Positions 33,075-44,742 of a stretch of DNA of 64,000 nucleotides are shown here, one piece after another; position 1 is the stretch's first letter; each line of letters begins with the position of its first letter. The stretch covers positions 1,054,001 to 1,118,000 of the forward strand of contig JALUTQ010000028.1 of assembly GCA_032718865.1 (NCBI GenBank), given 5' to 3'. The notes under the pieces are model-generated. The model was given only the letters and a program-made list of their open reading frames with translations. It made no database searches and was not told the DNA's origin. The position numbers were made by a program, and so were the translations under genes. The DNA comes from Tilletia caries. Taxonomy: Eukaryota > Basidiomycota > Exobasidiomycetes > Tilletiales > Tilletiaceae.

Positions 33075-36000
33075 ATGGAGCCCAGCATGGCAGCAAGGCA
33101 GCCTCTGCAGGAGCAGCAGCAGCAGCAGCGACCGCAGCAACCAGCTCCAACTGCGGGCGCAGTCGCGGACACCTCGAAGCGGAGCAAGCTCGACACGGTC
33201 CTGTACGCCTTCTACGAGAAGACTGTCGCCGTCATCTCGGATCTTCGCGTTACAGGCGCAGACAGCGGAACTGATCCCGAGTCCGCTCTATACACCAGCA
33301 TCAAGGACGATTCCAACCCAGCCTCGCCCAAAGTCGCGCGCTCCTCCTCCACCTCATCGGTATCGCATCAACCAACAGGAATTACCAGCGCCAGTGCGAG
33401 TACTACCGGTATCTCTCGTGCTCCAGGCCTCGCCGCAAAGTGGTTCTCTCTCGAAGTTGACGTACCTCCCTCACTCCGGCCCCAACTCGAACCCTGGAAG
33501 TCCGTCTCGACTCTCATTCCCGAGCTCCTCCTTCGATCGTCCACACCGCCATCTCCAACTTCCGCGCGTACTTCCTTTGCCACAGTCGTTCCCGATCCCA
33601 CTACATGCGTGCCCCCGTTGATCATTGACATCATTCTCGACACCTCGGCGCTGGACCCCGCTAAGCACGTGCTAATGCTCGCAGGTCATGACGGTCGGCA
33701 CTATCGAGCAGACGGAAGCGATTTAGCTGAAGGCGGCACAGCGGTAACGACAGCCCCGCCGCGCCAGAACCAGGTCGTTCTCGAGTCGTGGAAAGTCACC
33801 TTCCTCCCCTTCAGCCCGCCCGCAGCTCCGAGCCCGAGCGTGTTCTACCAACTTTGCGTCCCATATTTCAGAGCCCTTTACACCCTCACCAATGCACTGC
33901 CGGCAACCCGTCTCCGTTCCCGTCTACGCGATCTGCGAGCTCAACACGACTCGCATTTACAGCAGATCCACGACGAATCAGATCCTGCCCACCTGTTGGC
34001 TGATACTCCAGCACCCGTCAGTCTCGACAGTCTCCTGGATGTAGTATGTCGTATAAGTGCCGGGCACGAACAGCAACAGCAGTTCGCCCAGGCTTCGCAG
34101 GAAACCGGCGTCAATCAAGCGCTCGGCGTTGGACACGGCGCGCAAGGTCCAAATTTCTCCGCAGGTCGCGGCGATGGGCGCGTAGGCGAAGCAGATCGCG
34201 CGCCTGTCGCATCGTCACGCGTCTTTGAACCGCTCCCATGCAAAATGGGGTACGTACGATTGTGATTTTGTACCACTTGCGAAACTGGGCTAAATGCTGA
34301 CTTTCGTCTTCCCGTCTTGCGAGCAGCGCTCTGCAACTGCAGGTCACTTTCCGCAATCAGGTTGATTTCTCTGTTGACGACTCAGAAAGCCTCCGGAACT
34401 TGCTCGAGATGAACGTGGACGAAGACTACTTCCGTCCGACTGTGGCGGCACACCGGCCAAGGGTAAGCATTCAAGCATTTTCTCAAACTCATGAGAGTCC
34501 TCGCATTGATAAGTTGGCTTGCTGATCGTTGATCGGTCTTAACAGTCACAGATCGGCCACGTCAACATTCCCACCTCAATAAAGGACGGGCAGGCACAAT
34601 CTTCTCCTGTGTCGCCAGCTAAGGAAAGGCCGCCGGGCTCCTTACAGTATCCCAGCTCGGGCCCAAGCCGCCGGTCGATCGCGGAATCCCCGTCCAGTGC
34701 TTCTCGACCATCCTCGTCCTTGCAACGTATGCCAACATTACCGCCTCTACCCACCTTCACAAGCAGTCGCGCAGCCCAGACGCCCTCCAGCACGACTTCG
34801 AGCCCAATATTCTCCACTGCTGCGGAGGCTGCGCAGTACTACGCCCAAATAGCTCCAGGTCAAGCAGGTCAGGTCCCGATCCCTCCTCAGCCGTCGCCCT
34901 CTCCGTCCTCTCTTTCACGCTCGCCGAGCGTGTTCAATGCCGCAGCCCAGTCTACCAAACCGGTCGCGGGGCTTTCGAGCTTGCGGAGGGCGTCCTCGCT
35001 GAATCCTACCGCACAGTCTCCCAATTTGTGGCCTGGTACACCCGGCTTTAATGTTGCAACGGGACTTGGAGCGGGTGCGAGTGCGGCCAGTGGTTTACCG
35101 GCGGGCATGGGGTCGTTCAGGTCCTCGAGCAACGTCGGCCTGGCTTCCCTCCAGGGGGGCTCGTCCGGGATAGGGGCCGGAGTCAGTACGCCGCCGAGTA
35201 TGCAGTATCATTCACCCTCTGCGGACGCTGTGGGTCCATCGAGTCCTTCCTTTTCGGCTGCCCTGGCAGCGGGGGAACATCCCGCATTCCGCATTCAGCA
35301 CTCCCGACGCCCGAGCATTTCGGATCGAGATCGGCGGTTGCGGAGTGTTGGATCTTTCAGCTCGGAAGCTCAGAATTATTATGGACTTGGCACGGATAGT
35401 CCGACTGGCTATGGGGCTGGGACGCCTGGTTCCGGAGGTGGACAGTATGGCTATCCGTACGCGTACGCTGGCAGTTTGGGTAGCGCGGGCGGGGCGGCTA
35501 TGCTTTCTGGCGGCGGGTTTGCGACTGCTTCTATACTACAGCGCCAGCCGCTCGTGCGGGCATCTCCGAACATGGTACCGGGCTCGTTACCCGTGCGCGG
35601 GGCTACCTCGTACAGTCCCTCAAGTCCTTTACCTCTTGCAAGTCAGGCAGGCACGCCCGGGCACGCGTATGGATTTCCGGTCACTGCTCAAGCGAATGCA
35701 CTCGGGACTCATCTGTCATCCGGCGCCGGTCCTTCATCTCTGGCTGGGTCCGGATACGACGCGGCCATGGCTCGCCGGTCACTATCTCTGCTGACGGGAG
35801 GTCGGAGACCACCACTCCCACTTTCGTACAGCTCGAGCACGACTGGGACGGGGGCCAGCTTGTCTCCGAGCAATTATATGATGTCGCAGCTTGCCGCCAC
35901 GGGCAATGTGCGTTCCATCTTCGAGAAGTATGCGCCGTCTAGTTCGACTCGGACTGGGTCATCTGCTGCGACGCCTACTTCCCCGCGGTTGCGAAGGCAG

Positions 36001-38116
36001 TCTCAAATGGGTGGCGGGTCGGTTCCGGGTGGCGGCAGTCCCCGTGCAGCCACGGCAACGAGTACGATGGGAGCACTGGAACGGCGGTCCATAGCGATCG
36101 CAGCGTCTAAGCGAAGTGAGGAGGCTGTAGAGAAAGGAGGAACAGCAGGGGGGGTCGCCGGTGGATCTCTTGCAGCCGCCCCAGGCGCCCTTTCTGAATC
36201 CGCAACCGCGAGAGCAGCAGCGAGGGCTGCGATCCTGGACGAGGAAGCGACAGAAAGTGGTGCAGCGAGTCCCATCTCCTTCGGGGAAGGTGGCGTTGCG
36301 AGAAGGGGCAGCGGTGGCTCCATCACCAAAGTTGGGTCTGCCCCTACCTGGACGGCGGCTGGAGAAAGATTGCGGCGGAAGAGTAGCGCTCTGTCTGCAT
36401 ATGGCGGAGCTCGACCAGTGGTGAGTCTTTACAATCAAGCTTTCTGAAGCTGTACGTGTCCTTGTATGTATACTGACAAACCTTTCCGTTTCGCAGTTTT
36501 CTGCCGAATCTTCACCAAGAGACGACGATCTGGGCGCGTTTGTCCGAATGCTCGACGCTCGGCCCTCACTTTCGACGCCAAAGGATCCTCACCTCGAGCT
36601 TTCGGAGAAGGACGAATCACCTTTCGAAAGTACGGAGCTTCAGAAGGAAGCGCCGCCGAGGGAGAAGACAGGAGAGACGTCGCCTCCGCCAGTCAGCGGC
36701 TCGTTGAGCTTCTCCAGCCGTATGAGTCGCGTCGGATCGTTGCCTCTGACCAACCTGTCCGCCACGACCGGGTTCACAAACACTCGACAGCCTGCTGCTC
36801 CGATGAACCGGGCACAAATCGACGATATGCTCCAGCGTATGGTTCTTAACGTCAAGAGCGAGTTCCCGAACTCGGCGGATAACTCGCTCTTTATTCGCTC
36901 AGGCCCAGGACAGTCTCGCATTACCACCAGGAGCTCGTTTGGAGGACCTCTGAGCCGCCAGCCGTCCGTCGTCGGTCCTCCTGGCAGTGTCCCTGCTCAT
37001 GGAAGTCTCAACACTGCAATGGGACCAATGGGTGCTGCCATGGATCAAAATCACAGCGGAAGCGGAAGTGGTAGTGGAACCGGAAGCGGCTTCAGCCTTC
37101 GAGGCGGACACGCGCGCGCAGGATCCAACATTGGGCACGCAGCATTCCCGCCCGCCTCACGAGGCACGGGTGCTTACACTGCCATCTCGCTCGACAAGCT
37201 ACCTCCCCCCGATAAGCATTACGACGATCCGGGCGAAGATGAGGGGGCTGGTCGTATGGAGCTTCCCGAAGGCGAAGACGAAGGCTGGCTTGAAGAAGCT
37301 GTAAGGAGAGGGCATGAGGCTGCGCGGACTCTGAATGCACGGCGTCAGGGCACCGACACGTCCACCGGTGCGCCCCCTGCTGCTTCGCATCGTGACCAGT
37401 CGGCAGGTTCTCGCTGGAGGAGAGCCGCTGCGGGCACGGCAGCCCCGCCTGGGGTCGCACACAACGGCATGAATGCAGACTTTACGGCTCGGTCGTACGC
37501 TGGCGGTTCTAATCAAGTCGACGCCTTCAGTCGGGAGGACGCTGGCTTACAAGCGTTCCAACCGGCGACGTATGCCGGCCAGTCCCGCTTCGGATCGGGT
37601 CGGGGCGCGTACTGGGCTGGCGGTATGCGAAACTTGGACGCGGTAGGCGCAGGCGCCACAGGTGGGGCCGCCGGTGGAGTCGACCCTGCCTCTGTCGCCG
37701 GTGGTGCAGGCGCGGATGTCAACATGACGTTCCCTCGAATGCGCAACGATGGTCATACCAGGCGTCTCAGTCCGCGAAGCCCAGCCGAGGAAGCGGGTCG
37801 CTCGTATGCAGCGCCGTACGTGTCGCGAAACAACGGAGGAGGATCAAGCATTCCATCGACGTCCCCTTCTGGTGCACCTCCAGGTGACGCAGCTGGAGAC
37901 GCGACGGGCCCGAAAAGGACGTATGGCGGGTTTGGGACGGGTTTACCGCCTCCTGGACCTGTGTACGGGTTTGCCCCGTCGATGCCTCTGTCATCGCCGA
38001 ACACGCTCGGTGCGCGTCGACGTGGGCCCGCGGGGCCTGCTCCTAGCGGCGGCGGCGGCGGCCCAAGCCAAGGAACAAGCCCTATCTGGAGCGGTGGTCC
38101 TGGCAGAAGCGCGTGA
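33075..38116 (+). CDS. ATG13: Autophagy protein Atg13
   Basis: Four exons: 33075-34249, 34327-34462, 34546-36420 and 36497-38116. All junctions keep phase, giving about 1601 residues, long but in line with extended basidiomycete homologues. Residues about 35-330 form the HORMA domain: SKLDTVLYAFYEKTVAVISD, LAAKWFSLEVDVPP, PPLIIDIILDTSALDPAKHV, VVLESWKVTFLPF and the two-Cys region LCVPYFRALYTLTNALP. Downstream VTFRNQVDFSVDDSESL and the acidic DDDLGAFVRMLDARPSL (about residue 1070) lie where Atg17- and Atg1-binding motifs occur. The remainder is Ser/Gly/Pro-rich and presumably phospho-regulated by TORC1. Atg13 nucleates the Atg1 kinase complex at the pre-autophagosomal structure. It converges on PEX5. 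Confidence 0.9.
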
Positions 38117-38581
38117 ATCGGGGAGTGAATACTTCGCCTCATCGTTCGGAACTGTCCGCAAGACATGGCCACGGTTTACGGCCCCCATGCGAAAGTCCCG
38201 CCTCTTTCTTCCATTATTTCTGGCATAGATTGCCCTCCTTTGCCTTCGTCGGACGCACCTCCCCTTACTACCACCTCTCTCTCAAACTTTCAACTCCAAG
38301 CAGTTGCTTGCCGCCACCCCCATCCACCGCTTCCTTGTCTTTTTGTCAAGCACGTTGCCTCCAATCTAGGGTTTGTTATTCTTTGCTGTATGCAACTCCT
38401 CTCTGTCTTCTTCACTCAGACGGATATATCACTCCTGTCATTTCCTCCCTCCATTTCCTCCAATGCAACTTCAATCTTGTAGCATGTTTCTCGGGGGTTG
38501 CTGTCAGGCGATGATTCTGTGAATCCTGCTGAACGGCGGTGTGTATTGGAGCGAGAAGAGCGATACATCACGGCCCACCTC
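38117..38581. other. Convergent 3' region of ATG13 and PEX5
   Basis: 465 bp, C/T-rich. No gene supported. Confidence 0.5.
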
Positions 38582-40877
38582 TCAGAATTCAAAGCCAGCC
38601 GATTTGAAGTTTGAGAGCGGAGTGCCCGGGTGGGAGATCTGGGCGAGATCCATTCGGTCCATGGACAAGACTTATCGATGGATAGAAAAGGTCGTCAGTG
38701 CCAAAGAAAAAAACGTAAGAGAAGCGATAAATGCGAAGCCTTGAAAGTAACTCACAGATCCGACGCAGCGTGCTCCAAAGATTAGCGCTCTCGTTAGCCT
38801 CAGCAAGAGGGATGGCAGGACCCTGCTCGCCCTGCGGCACATCCGGCAAGACATGAGTCTTCTGCAGCGCAAGCGCCGAGAGCAGATGTTCCGCCGCCTC
38901 CTGATGCGCGCCCAAGTTCAGACACGACACCGACAAGTTATAGATCGCCCTCGTGAACGTCGGCCTCAGCTCCAACGCGCGATGATACGCCTGAATAGCC
39001 TCCTCCGGCTTACCCCCATTGGCCAACGTCGCCCCGAGCCGGTTCCACAGCAAGAAGTCGTTCGGGCGGACCGAGAGCGCGGCCTGGAAGCAGTCTTTCG
39101 CCTGTTCGTACGAGGCGCTGCTGTAGAAGAGGACGCCGAGACCGACTTGGACTTCCGGGTCGATTGCGCCCCTAGTGTTCCCTTCGCGCGCGGCGGAGAG
39201 GAAGAGGGAGGTGACGCGGTTCAGGGAGGCCCAGGGGTTCATGCCCTCCGTTCCCTGGAGGGGATCCGAGCTGCCGTTCAGGTCGGCAGGAAGTGGGCCG
39301 GGCTTGATGTGCGGGTAGGCGCGCTGGATGTAGCGGTCCAACGTGTGGTGCGCGGCGGCGTCGTAGCCTTCGTTGGTGTAGGAGATGGCAAGAGACATGT
39401 ATGCCTCAAGGTTACCTCCGTCGATCTTAATAGCCTCCTCGAGTGCACGAATGGCCTGCGTCTCGCGCTCATTCATCGCCTGCGCATCGCCCAATCGACG
39501 CCATGCCTCGCTCCGTTCGCGTCGGGTGCGATCAACTTCGCCCTGCTCGCCTCCAGTCCCACCCTGGACTTCGCGCTGGGTGGCGACTTCGAACAGCAAG
39601 GCGGCGTCGGCAATGCTGCCGCCGGAGGAGAGGAGACGGAGTCCCTCGGCGAGAGGATCGCTGTGGTAGGCGTACGGGTTATTGGCGGTGAAGCGGTAAG
39701 CGCCCAGTCGTGGGTAGCCATTATCGTCAACAGACCCGATTCCATTCAAAAGCTTGTCCTCAGTCCCGTCCAAGCCGGCCAATTCGTTCATACCGGCCTC
39801 GCCCATGCCAAGTCCGCCGCCGGGATGGTTGAGCCCGAGCATTTCGTCGATGTTGTTCTGCATGAGCTCTCGCTCCCACTCGGCGAGTTCGGCATCGGGA
39901 TCGTAAGCGGCGTTGCCGTCCGTATTCTGACCCTGTTCGGCCTTCATTGCGTTCCAAAGTTCCTTGAAACGCGTGCGATCTTCGATGCTGTCAGCTCGGA
40001 TGGCTGATTCCATACCGTCAAGGGCGCGACGGACGACTTCGTCTTCGTCCTCCTCGCCCTGGAGAACATTGGCGGTTTCCTCGCTAGCCTTGCCTTTTCC
40101 CTTGTCCTTGGAGACAGTGGCGGGCTCTTGCTCCTTGACCTGGTCCTCATCGAGCTCCTTGAAAGCGGCCTCCCACTGCTCGTTCCGAACCGTCTCTGAC
40201 GCGATTGTCTGAGTTTCGGCGGGAGCGGCAGCTGATTCCATGTGCCGAGACGCCATCCCAAGTCCACCGCCTCCGTACATTCCATACGAGCCCATCATAC
40301 CCCCCATGCCGCCCATACCCATGCCCATCATGCCGCCGGCGCCTCCGAAGCGGTTCATAGACATCATGGATTGCGATTCCTCTGCTCCGGCTCCGCTGCC
40401 ACCAGCGCCCATGAGGTGCTGTGGCCCACCTCGGCCGAACTGATCGGCCCAAGCTGCACTGGTGACGTCGGGAGCTCGACTGAGCTGAGGCCCGCCTTGC
40501 GTATTCATCTGCTGGGCCCATGCGGCACCTGCGCCTGCCTCACTGGCTGTGACGGGGAGGTGTTGCTGTTGCTGCGAAGAATAGACGGTGTCCAATCCTG
40601 CGCGCATGCTGTGCAAGTCGAAGGGTCTGGCCGGGCCTGGGCCCATCTGCTGTGGCTGCGCTGGCCCGAAGAACTGCTGCTGACTGGCATCCTGGCCCTG
40701 GTTGGCTTGCTGCTGCTGCTGGTGCGGCTGTCGGATGGAGTTGTTCTGGCGGCCGGCCTGTGCGAAGCTGCGGTCCTGGTGGAGCGAGCTGTCGCCCTGT
40801 GTGTTCTTGAGGAACTGGTTGAGTGGGTTGCTGGACGTCGAGCACTCCGCTCCGTTCATCATCGACTGGAACGCCAT
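38582..40877 (-). CDS. PEX5: Peroxisomal targeting signal 1 receptor Pex5
   Basis: Exon 1 (38756-40877) and exon 2 (38582-38670) with an 85-nt intron (GTGAGT...ATAAG, phase 1) give 736 residues. The start is fixed by the Pex5 N-terminus MAFQSMMNGAECSTSSNPL, whose Cys-12 is the conserved mono-ubiquitination site for receptor recycling. WxxxF-type Pex13/Pex14-binding motifs are present (WADQF and WEAAF). Met/Gly-rich and Gln-rich low-complexity stretches fill the middle. TPR repeats occupy roughly residues 430-700, including RLGDAQAMNERETQAIRALE and LWNRLGATLANGGKPEEAIQ. The second exon restores the C-terminus expected for the family (MDRMDLAQISHPG ... GFEF). Pex5 binds SKL-type cargo in the cytosol and carries it to the docking complex. 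Confidence 0.92.
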
Positions 40878-41692
40878 CTTGAGCAGCGAGTGGCGAGGTC
40901 GGTCTGTCTGATCTGCTGATGGTGGTGGCGAGCGAGATCGTCCCAACCTGCGAGTGAGTAGTGTGTGAGCGTGTTGAGCGTGCGTGTCCGGCTGTCGGGA
41001 AGCAGCCGATGTGGGGTACCCGCTTCGGGAATTCGGCGATTCGCTTATATCCCTTCCTTTCCCCCCAGCATCCCTGCCACCTTCATCGCAGGACGACGAC
41101 GTCCAGCTTCCTCCCTCTGGCTTGCTGAGCTCGCCGCAACCTGCTGTCCATCTCGCCTCATCCCTCACTGCCTCACTCGGCACGCGACACGCCTCACCGC
41201 CTCACCGCCTCACCGCAGTATAAGTCACAAGCGGTTTCTAGCCTGTATAATAGGCCATAGCGCTCGGCTGTCAGCCATGGCCCATGGGTCATGGGTTTCG
41301 TGGAAGTAACTTCTGGAGGCGGCCTTCACGGCTTCACAATGCACAGCAATGAGCAAAGGTGTAGCGATGAGTTCTGCACGTCGACGTCACCGCGCGAACA
41401 GGGACAGGTGCTAAATTTGAAGTTGATCGTTCCGCGTTCCTCGTTCAGTCGTTCCTCGCCCAAGCAAGAGCCAACCCTACTTTCTTTGTGCGGCGCCTCC
41501 CTGGTGAGTGGTGCGTCCTGCGCCCTGCTCTTGGGGACTCTTGGAGGCTTTGTAGACTTGTATGTAGTGTCCCTAATTAGGAGGTTGAGCCGCAGCATCG
41601 AGCAGCAAGATGCAGGAGGCTGCCGGAGTCAACTCCAAAATCATCCGCAGACGCGCAGACTGTCGAATGGGTCACGGAAGAGGGAAGGCGGA
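40878..41692. other. PEX5 upstream region
   Basis: 815 bp up to the CACTG MITE. The frames present lack family similarity. Contains short direct repeats CTCACCGC near 41191-41216. Confidence 0.45.
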
Positions 41693-42339
41693 CACTGCTA
41701 CCATGGGGGTTGTTTTAAGGGGTGTATAGCACTTCGTAATAATTTGTTTTACAATGATTTTACGGTTCTCTCAAAACATCCCTGTTGTGGAGGCGTTTTA
41801 AGGGTTAGGCAAAAACAACTGCAGCGTTTTTAGGTGGTGCGGACTCATGCTTTAAAACAATGACGTATTGGAGGTGTTCTACGGCTGTTAGAACCGAAGA
41901 CAAGTTAGACTTTCAGTTTTTTTCTAATTGGAATGGGTCTGCTCGGTGGTCTCAGAGTCTCTGCCCTGTATCTCAAAAGGCTCACAGCTGCTTCCACACT
42001 CAATTGATGCTGCTCTCTGAAGACAGAAACCCTCGATTTACAGTATTGCTACCTGCGGATGACATGTTGTGGTGAGCTGGGCATCGCGGGTGGGTGTGGT
42101 GAGGGCCGTGGTGTCGAGCAAGGTGGTGGCGGTGAGGAAGGCGTCTGGAGACGCCTTGTCTCACTTCCCGCGTCCCTGCAGCAGTCACGTGATCACTATG
42201 CCCACTGAATTTTAACACCATTAAGAAGGTGTTTTAACACCCAAATCAGCGGAACAAAATAGAAAATTATAACATGAGGTGAACACGTGCGTTCCACAAG
42301 CGTCTTACACCCCTTAAAACAACCCCCATGGTAGCAGTG
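41693..42339. mobile_element. CACTG-ended MITE (CACTA/EnSpm-like)
   Basis: 647 bp with perfect 34-bp terminal inverted repeats (CACTGCTACCATGGGGG..., 41693-41726 and 42306-42339). GGA directly flanks both ends. CACT(A/G) termini plus a 3-bp target duplication are the hallmark of the CACTA superfamily. There is no coding capacity inside. It could be moved in trans by a Tnp2-type transposase such as the one at 11253-14745, although matching ends were not found there. Confidence 0.85.
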
Positions 42340-42513
42340 GGAGAAGCTCAAGCTCCCCTCCATGCGGCTCGCAAAGCCCAAGAAAAAGGATGAGACATGT
42401 GTCCCATGCTGGGGTCTGGGTACTCGGTCGTCAGTGGAGCAAAGTGTCAGAGGAAGAGCTCCTCTTACACGGTGCCGAGACTCGGTGCGCTGGGCGCGTC
42501 TGACGACTTGATG

Positions 42514-42523
42514 ACTGGGTACC
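42514..42523. repeat. 10-bp target duplication ACTGGGTACC (left)
   Basis: Identical to 47012-47021 and directly abutting the terminal repeats of the outer element. Confidence 0.85.
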
Positions 42524-42949
42524 TAGTCTGGCCACGCCAGACCTTGTAACTCTAAATGAGCTGAAGCACTATACCGCGTACGCGGTCTGGACGCGCTCGA
42601 CTCGTTTTACTTAGTAAAGGGGTATTCAGTTTCTCTGAGTTCGCGAGTTTCCGGAGATTATTTGCGACGAACTCAGACAAAATCAGACGCCTCCATATGA
42701 AAGCTCCCTGAGTTCACAACCAGCCGAAATCGGTCGAACTTTTCTTCCGTAAATCCTGAGTTCGCTCAGAGCGGCAAGCATCTTGAGTAGCAGCGACCAG
42801 CCCCATCCACATCACTTCTTCGTCTTCTTGACTTAGCCATCGATCAGAGTATCAGACCTACCTACATCAGTCAAGACTGCACTCGTGAGTGTCTCGCGCT
42901 CCTGTGATTATCCTACGCACGCTGACGATGCTTTCTCCCTGTCGTACAG

Positions 42950-44707
42950 ATGCCCGGACCGGCAAAGCGCAAGGCTTCAAGCAGCCTGCCTGCCAATCCT
43001 GCCCCTTCCCCCAGCCAAGAAGGGCACGACAGGCAAGAAGGGGCGCAAGGTGAGTCGCAACCGGGTTCTACAACGCTCCTGCTTAACATCACTGACAACT
43101 GGCTCTTTCATTCCATTACAGGGCAATACATCAGCAGTCAACGACGATAGCAGCGCGCTTGCTTCCGCTGCTGCTCTGGACAAATCCCCTGCTGCTATCG
43201 ACAACACTGGCGAGGGATCTGTCGAGAGTGGCAGTGGAGTCGAGCACGCTGGTGTCGTCGTTGGAAGTGCTGAGGAGAACGTGGTTGCTGCAAGCGAGTC
43301 GTCCGCGGCGGCAGGCTCTGTCTCGGTCAGTACAGCGCATACATGAATCATGATACGCGTTGAGATATAGCAGCAGGAGCGTTAACATGATTTATTACCC
43401 TTATCCAATTCAGACCCTCTCTGTACCCATCACACCCGCGAAATCAAAGAACAAGACCGAGGTCACGCCGCAATGGAAGAATGACGCGTTTGGTCCAGGT
43501 CATCCCTCGTCCTATACTATACTGCTCAACTGGTTACAGGAGGACAACAACTACGACAAATGGAAGGGTTCTGAAGGGAACACGCAGGAGGAACTGGCAC
43601 AGGACATCGTTCAACGAATGAAAAAATTTAAGATCAAGCAGATACGTAAACCAGGGGCAGTCGTGGACAAGGTCAGTACCAGTATCAAGAGAGAAATTCT
43701 CCACAGCGCTGAACGCTCTCTCTTTCACCTTTTCGTAGATCAAAGCAATGGAAAAATCATTCCGGGACGCAAACGACTGGCGTAAGCAGACCGGACAGGG
43801 TGTCTTGGATGACGCGGCGGATCTCGGAGGAGACGGCGACGAAAATGAAGAGGAAGAGGGACAACTGCGACTTGCCCTTGCGCTGTCGTCCGTCGAGGGT
43901 ATGTAGAGCTGCTTTCTTGCCTATCATAGGGCATCATAGGCATTGAATCAAAGCTAATTACATCTATTCTTGAACGCGCTGCAGATACGGTCCGTAAGAT
44001 GTGTCCATTCTATTACGAGCTTGCGGAGGTCATGGGCGACCGTATCGCCGCCAATCCCAAAGGGTCTTACAGCACTTCCGCTATCGATGACCCCGCTGGG
44101 GAATCGTTGCGTGGTCATCTTCTGGCGTCTGATCAGAGGAAGATGACGAAGAAGACGGCGGAGAGGACGACGGAGAGGACGAGCAAGGGGGGGGGAAGGA
44201 AGTTGAAATTGGCGCGGAAAAAGAACGTGGAAGAAGGCCGGAAGGACAAAGGAAAGCAAAAGGCTACGGAGAAGAGGGAGAAGGAGGAAGTGAAGAAGGA
44301 GGGCAAAGGTCGACCGTCGGACTCGGGCCGCAAGTTTGGCAAGAAGGACACCTCAAGCAGTGAGTCCATGATGGATCTGCAGGCCATGTTGTTCCTTCTC
44401 GCTTCGTGCTCGCTGACAGCTCTCTCTCTATCTACATTCTACTCTTCGTCAGCTCCCAAGCGCAAAATGAATGCAATCGAGTTGGTTATGGAAGAAAGGG
44501 CCAAGGCACGCGGACAGATGGAGGCCGAGCTCAACGCAGCTAAAGTCGAAGCTGCCAAGATGGACGTCGAGGTTAGCGCTACGAAGATCAAAGCGGAGAG
44601 GCTCGGCGCCATCATGGCATTGGCACGGGAGCTTCGTAACCAAGACGAGAACCTCTCGTTTTTCCGAAGCCATGAAAGAAGCTCAAACTATGTATGAGGC
44701 CATGTAG
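42950..44707 (+). pseudogene. Harbinger-associated Myb/SANT-like protein gene
   Basis: Six exons can be traced (42950-43049, 43122-43325, 43414-43671, 43739-43898, 43985-44359, 44453-44707) with GTGAGT/GTCAGT donors. The protein starts MPGPAKRKASSS. Exon 3 carries the trihelix-type DNA-binding module (TPQWKNDAFGPGHPSSYTIL, DNNYDKWKGSEGN) typical of the second Harbinger gene product. The C-terminus is a coiled coil (ERAKARGQMEAELNAAKVEA). Frame breaks of one base appear at a C5 tract (near 43013), probably at a G9 tract (near 44178) and at a T5 tract (near 44660). Removing one T at the last restores a typical end. The partner protein helps the transposase enter the nucleus and bind the ends. 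A 5' UTR intron (about 42885-42949) precedes the ATG. Confidence 0.75.
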
Positions 44708-44742
44708 TGTTCATTACAATCAACCGTACTAGACAATGCACC

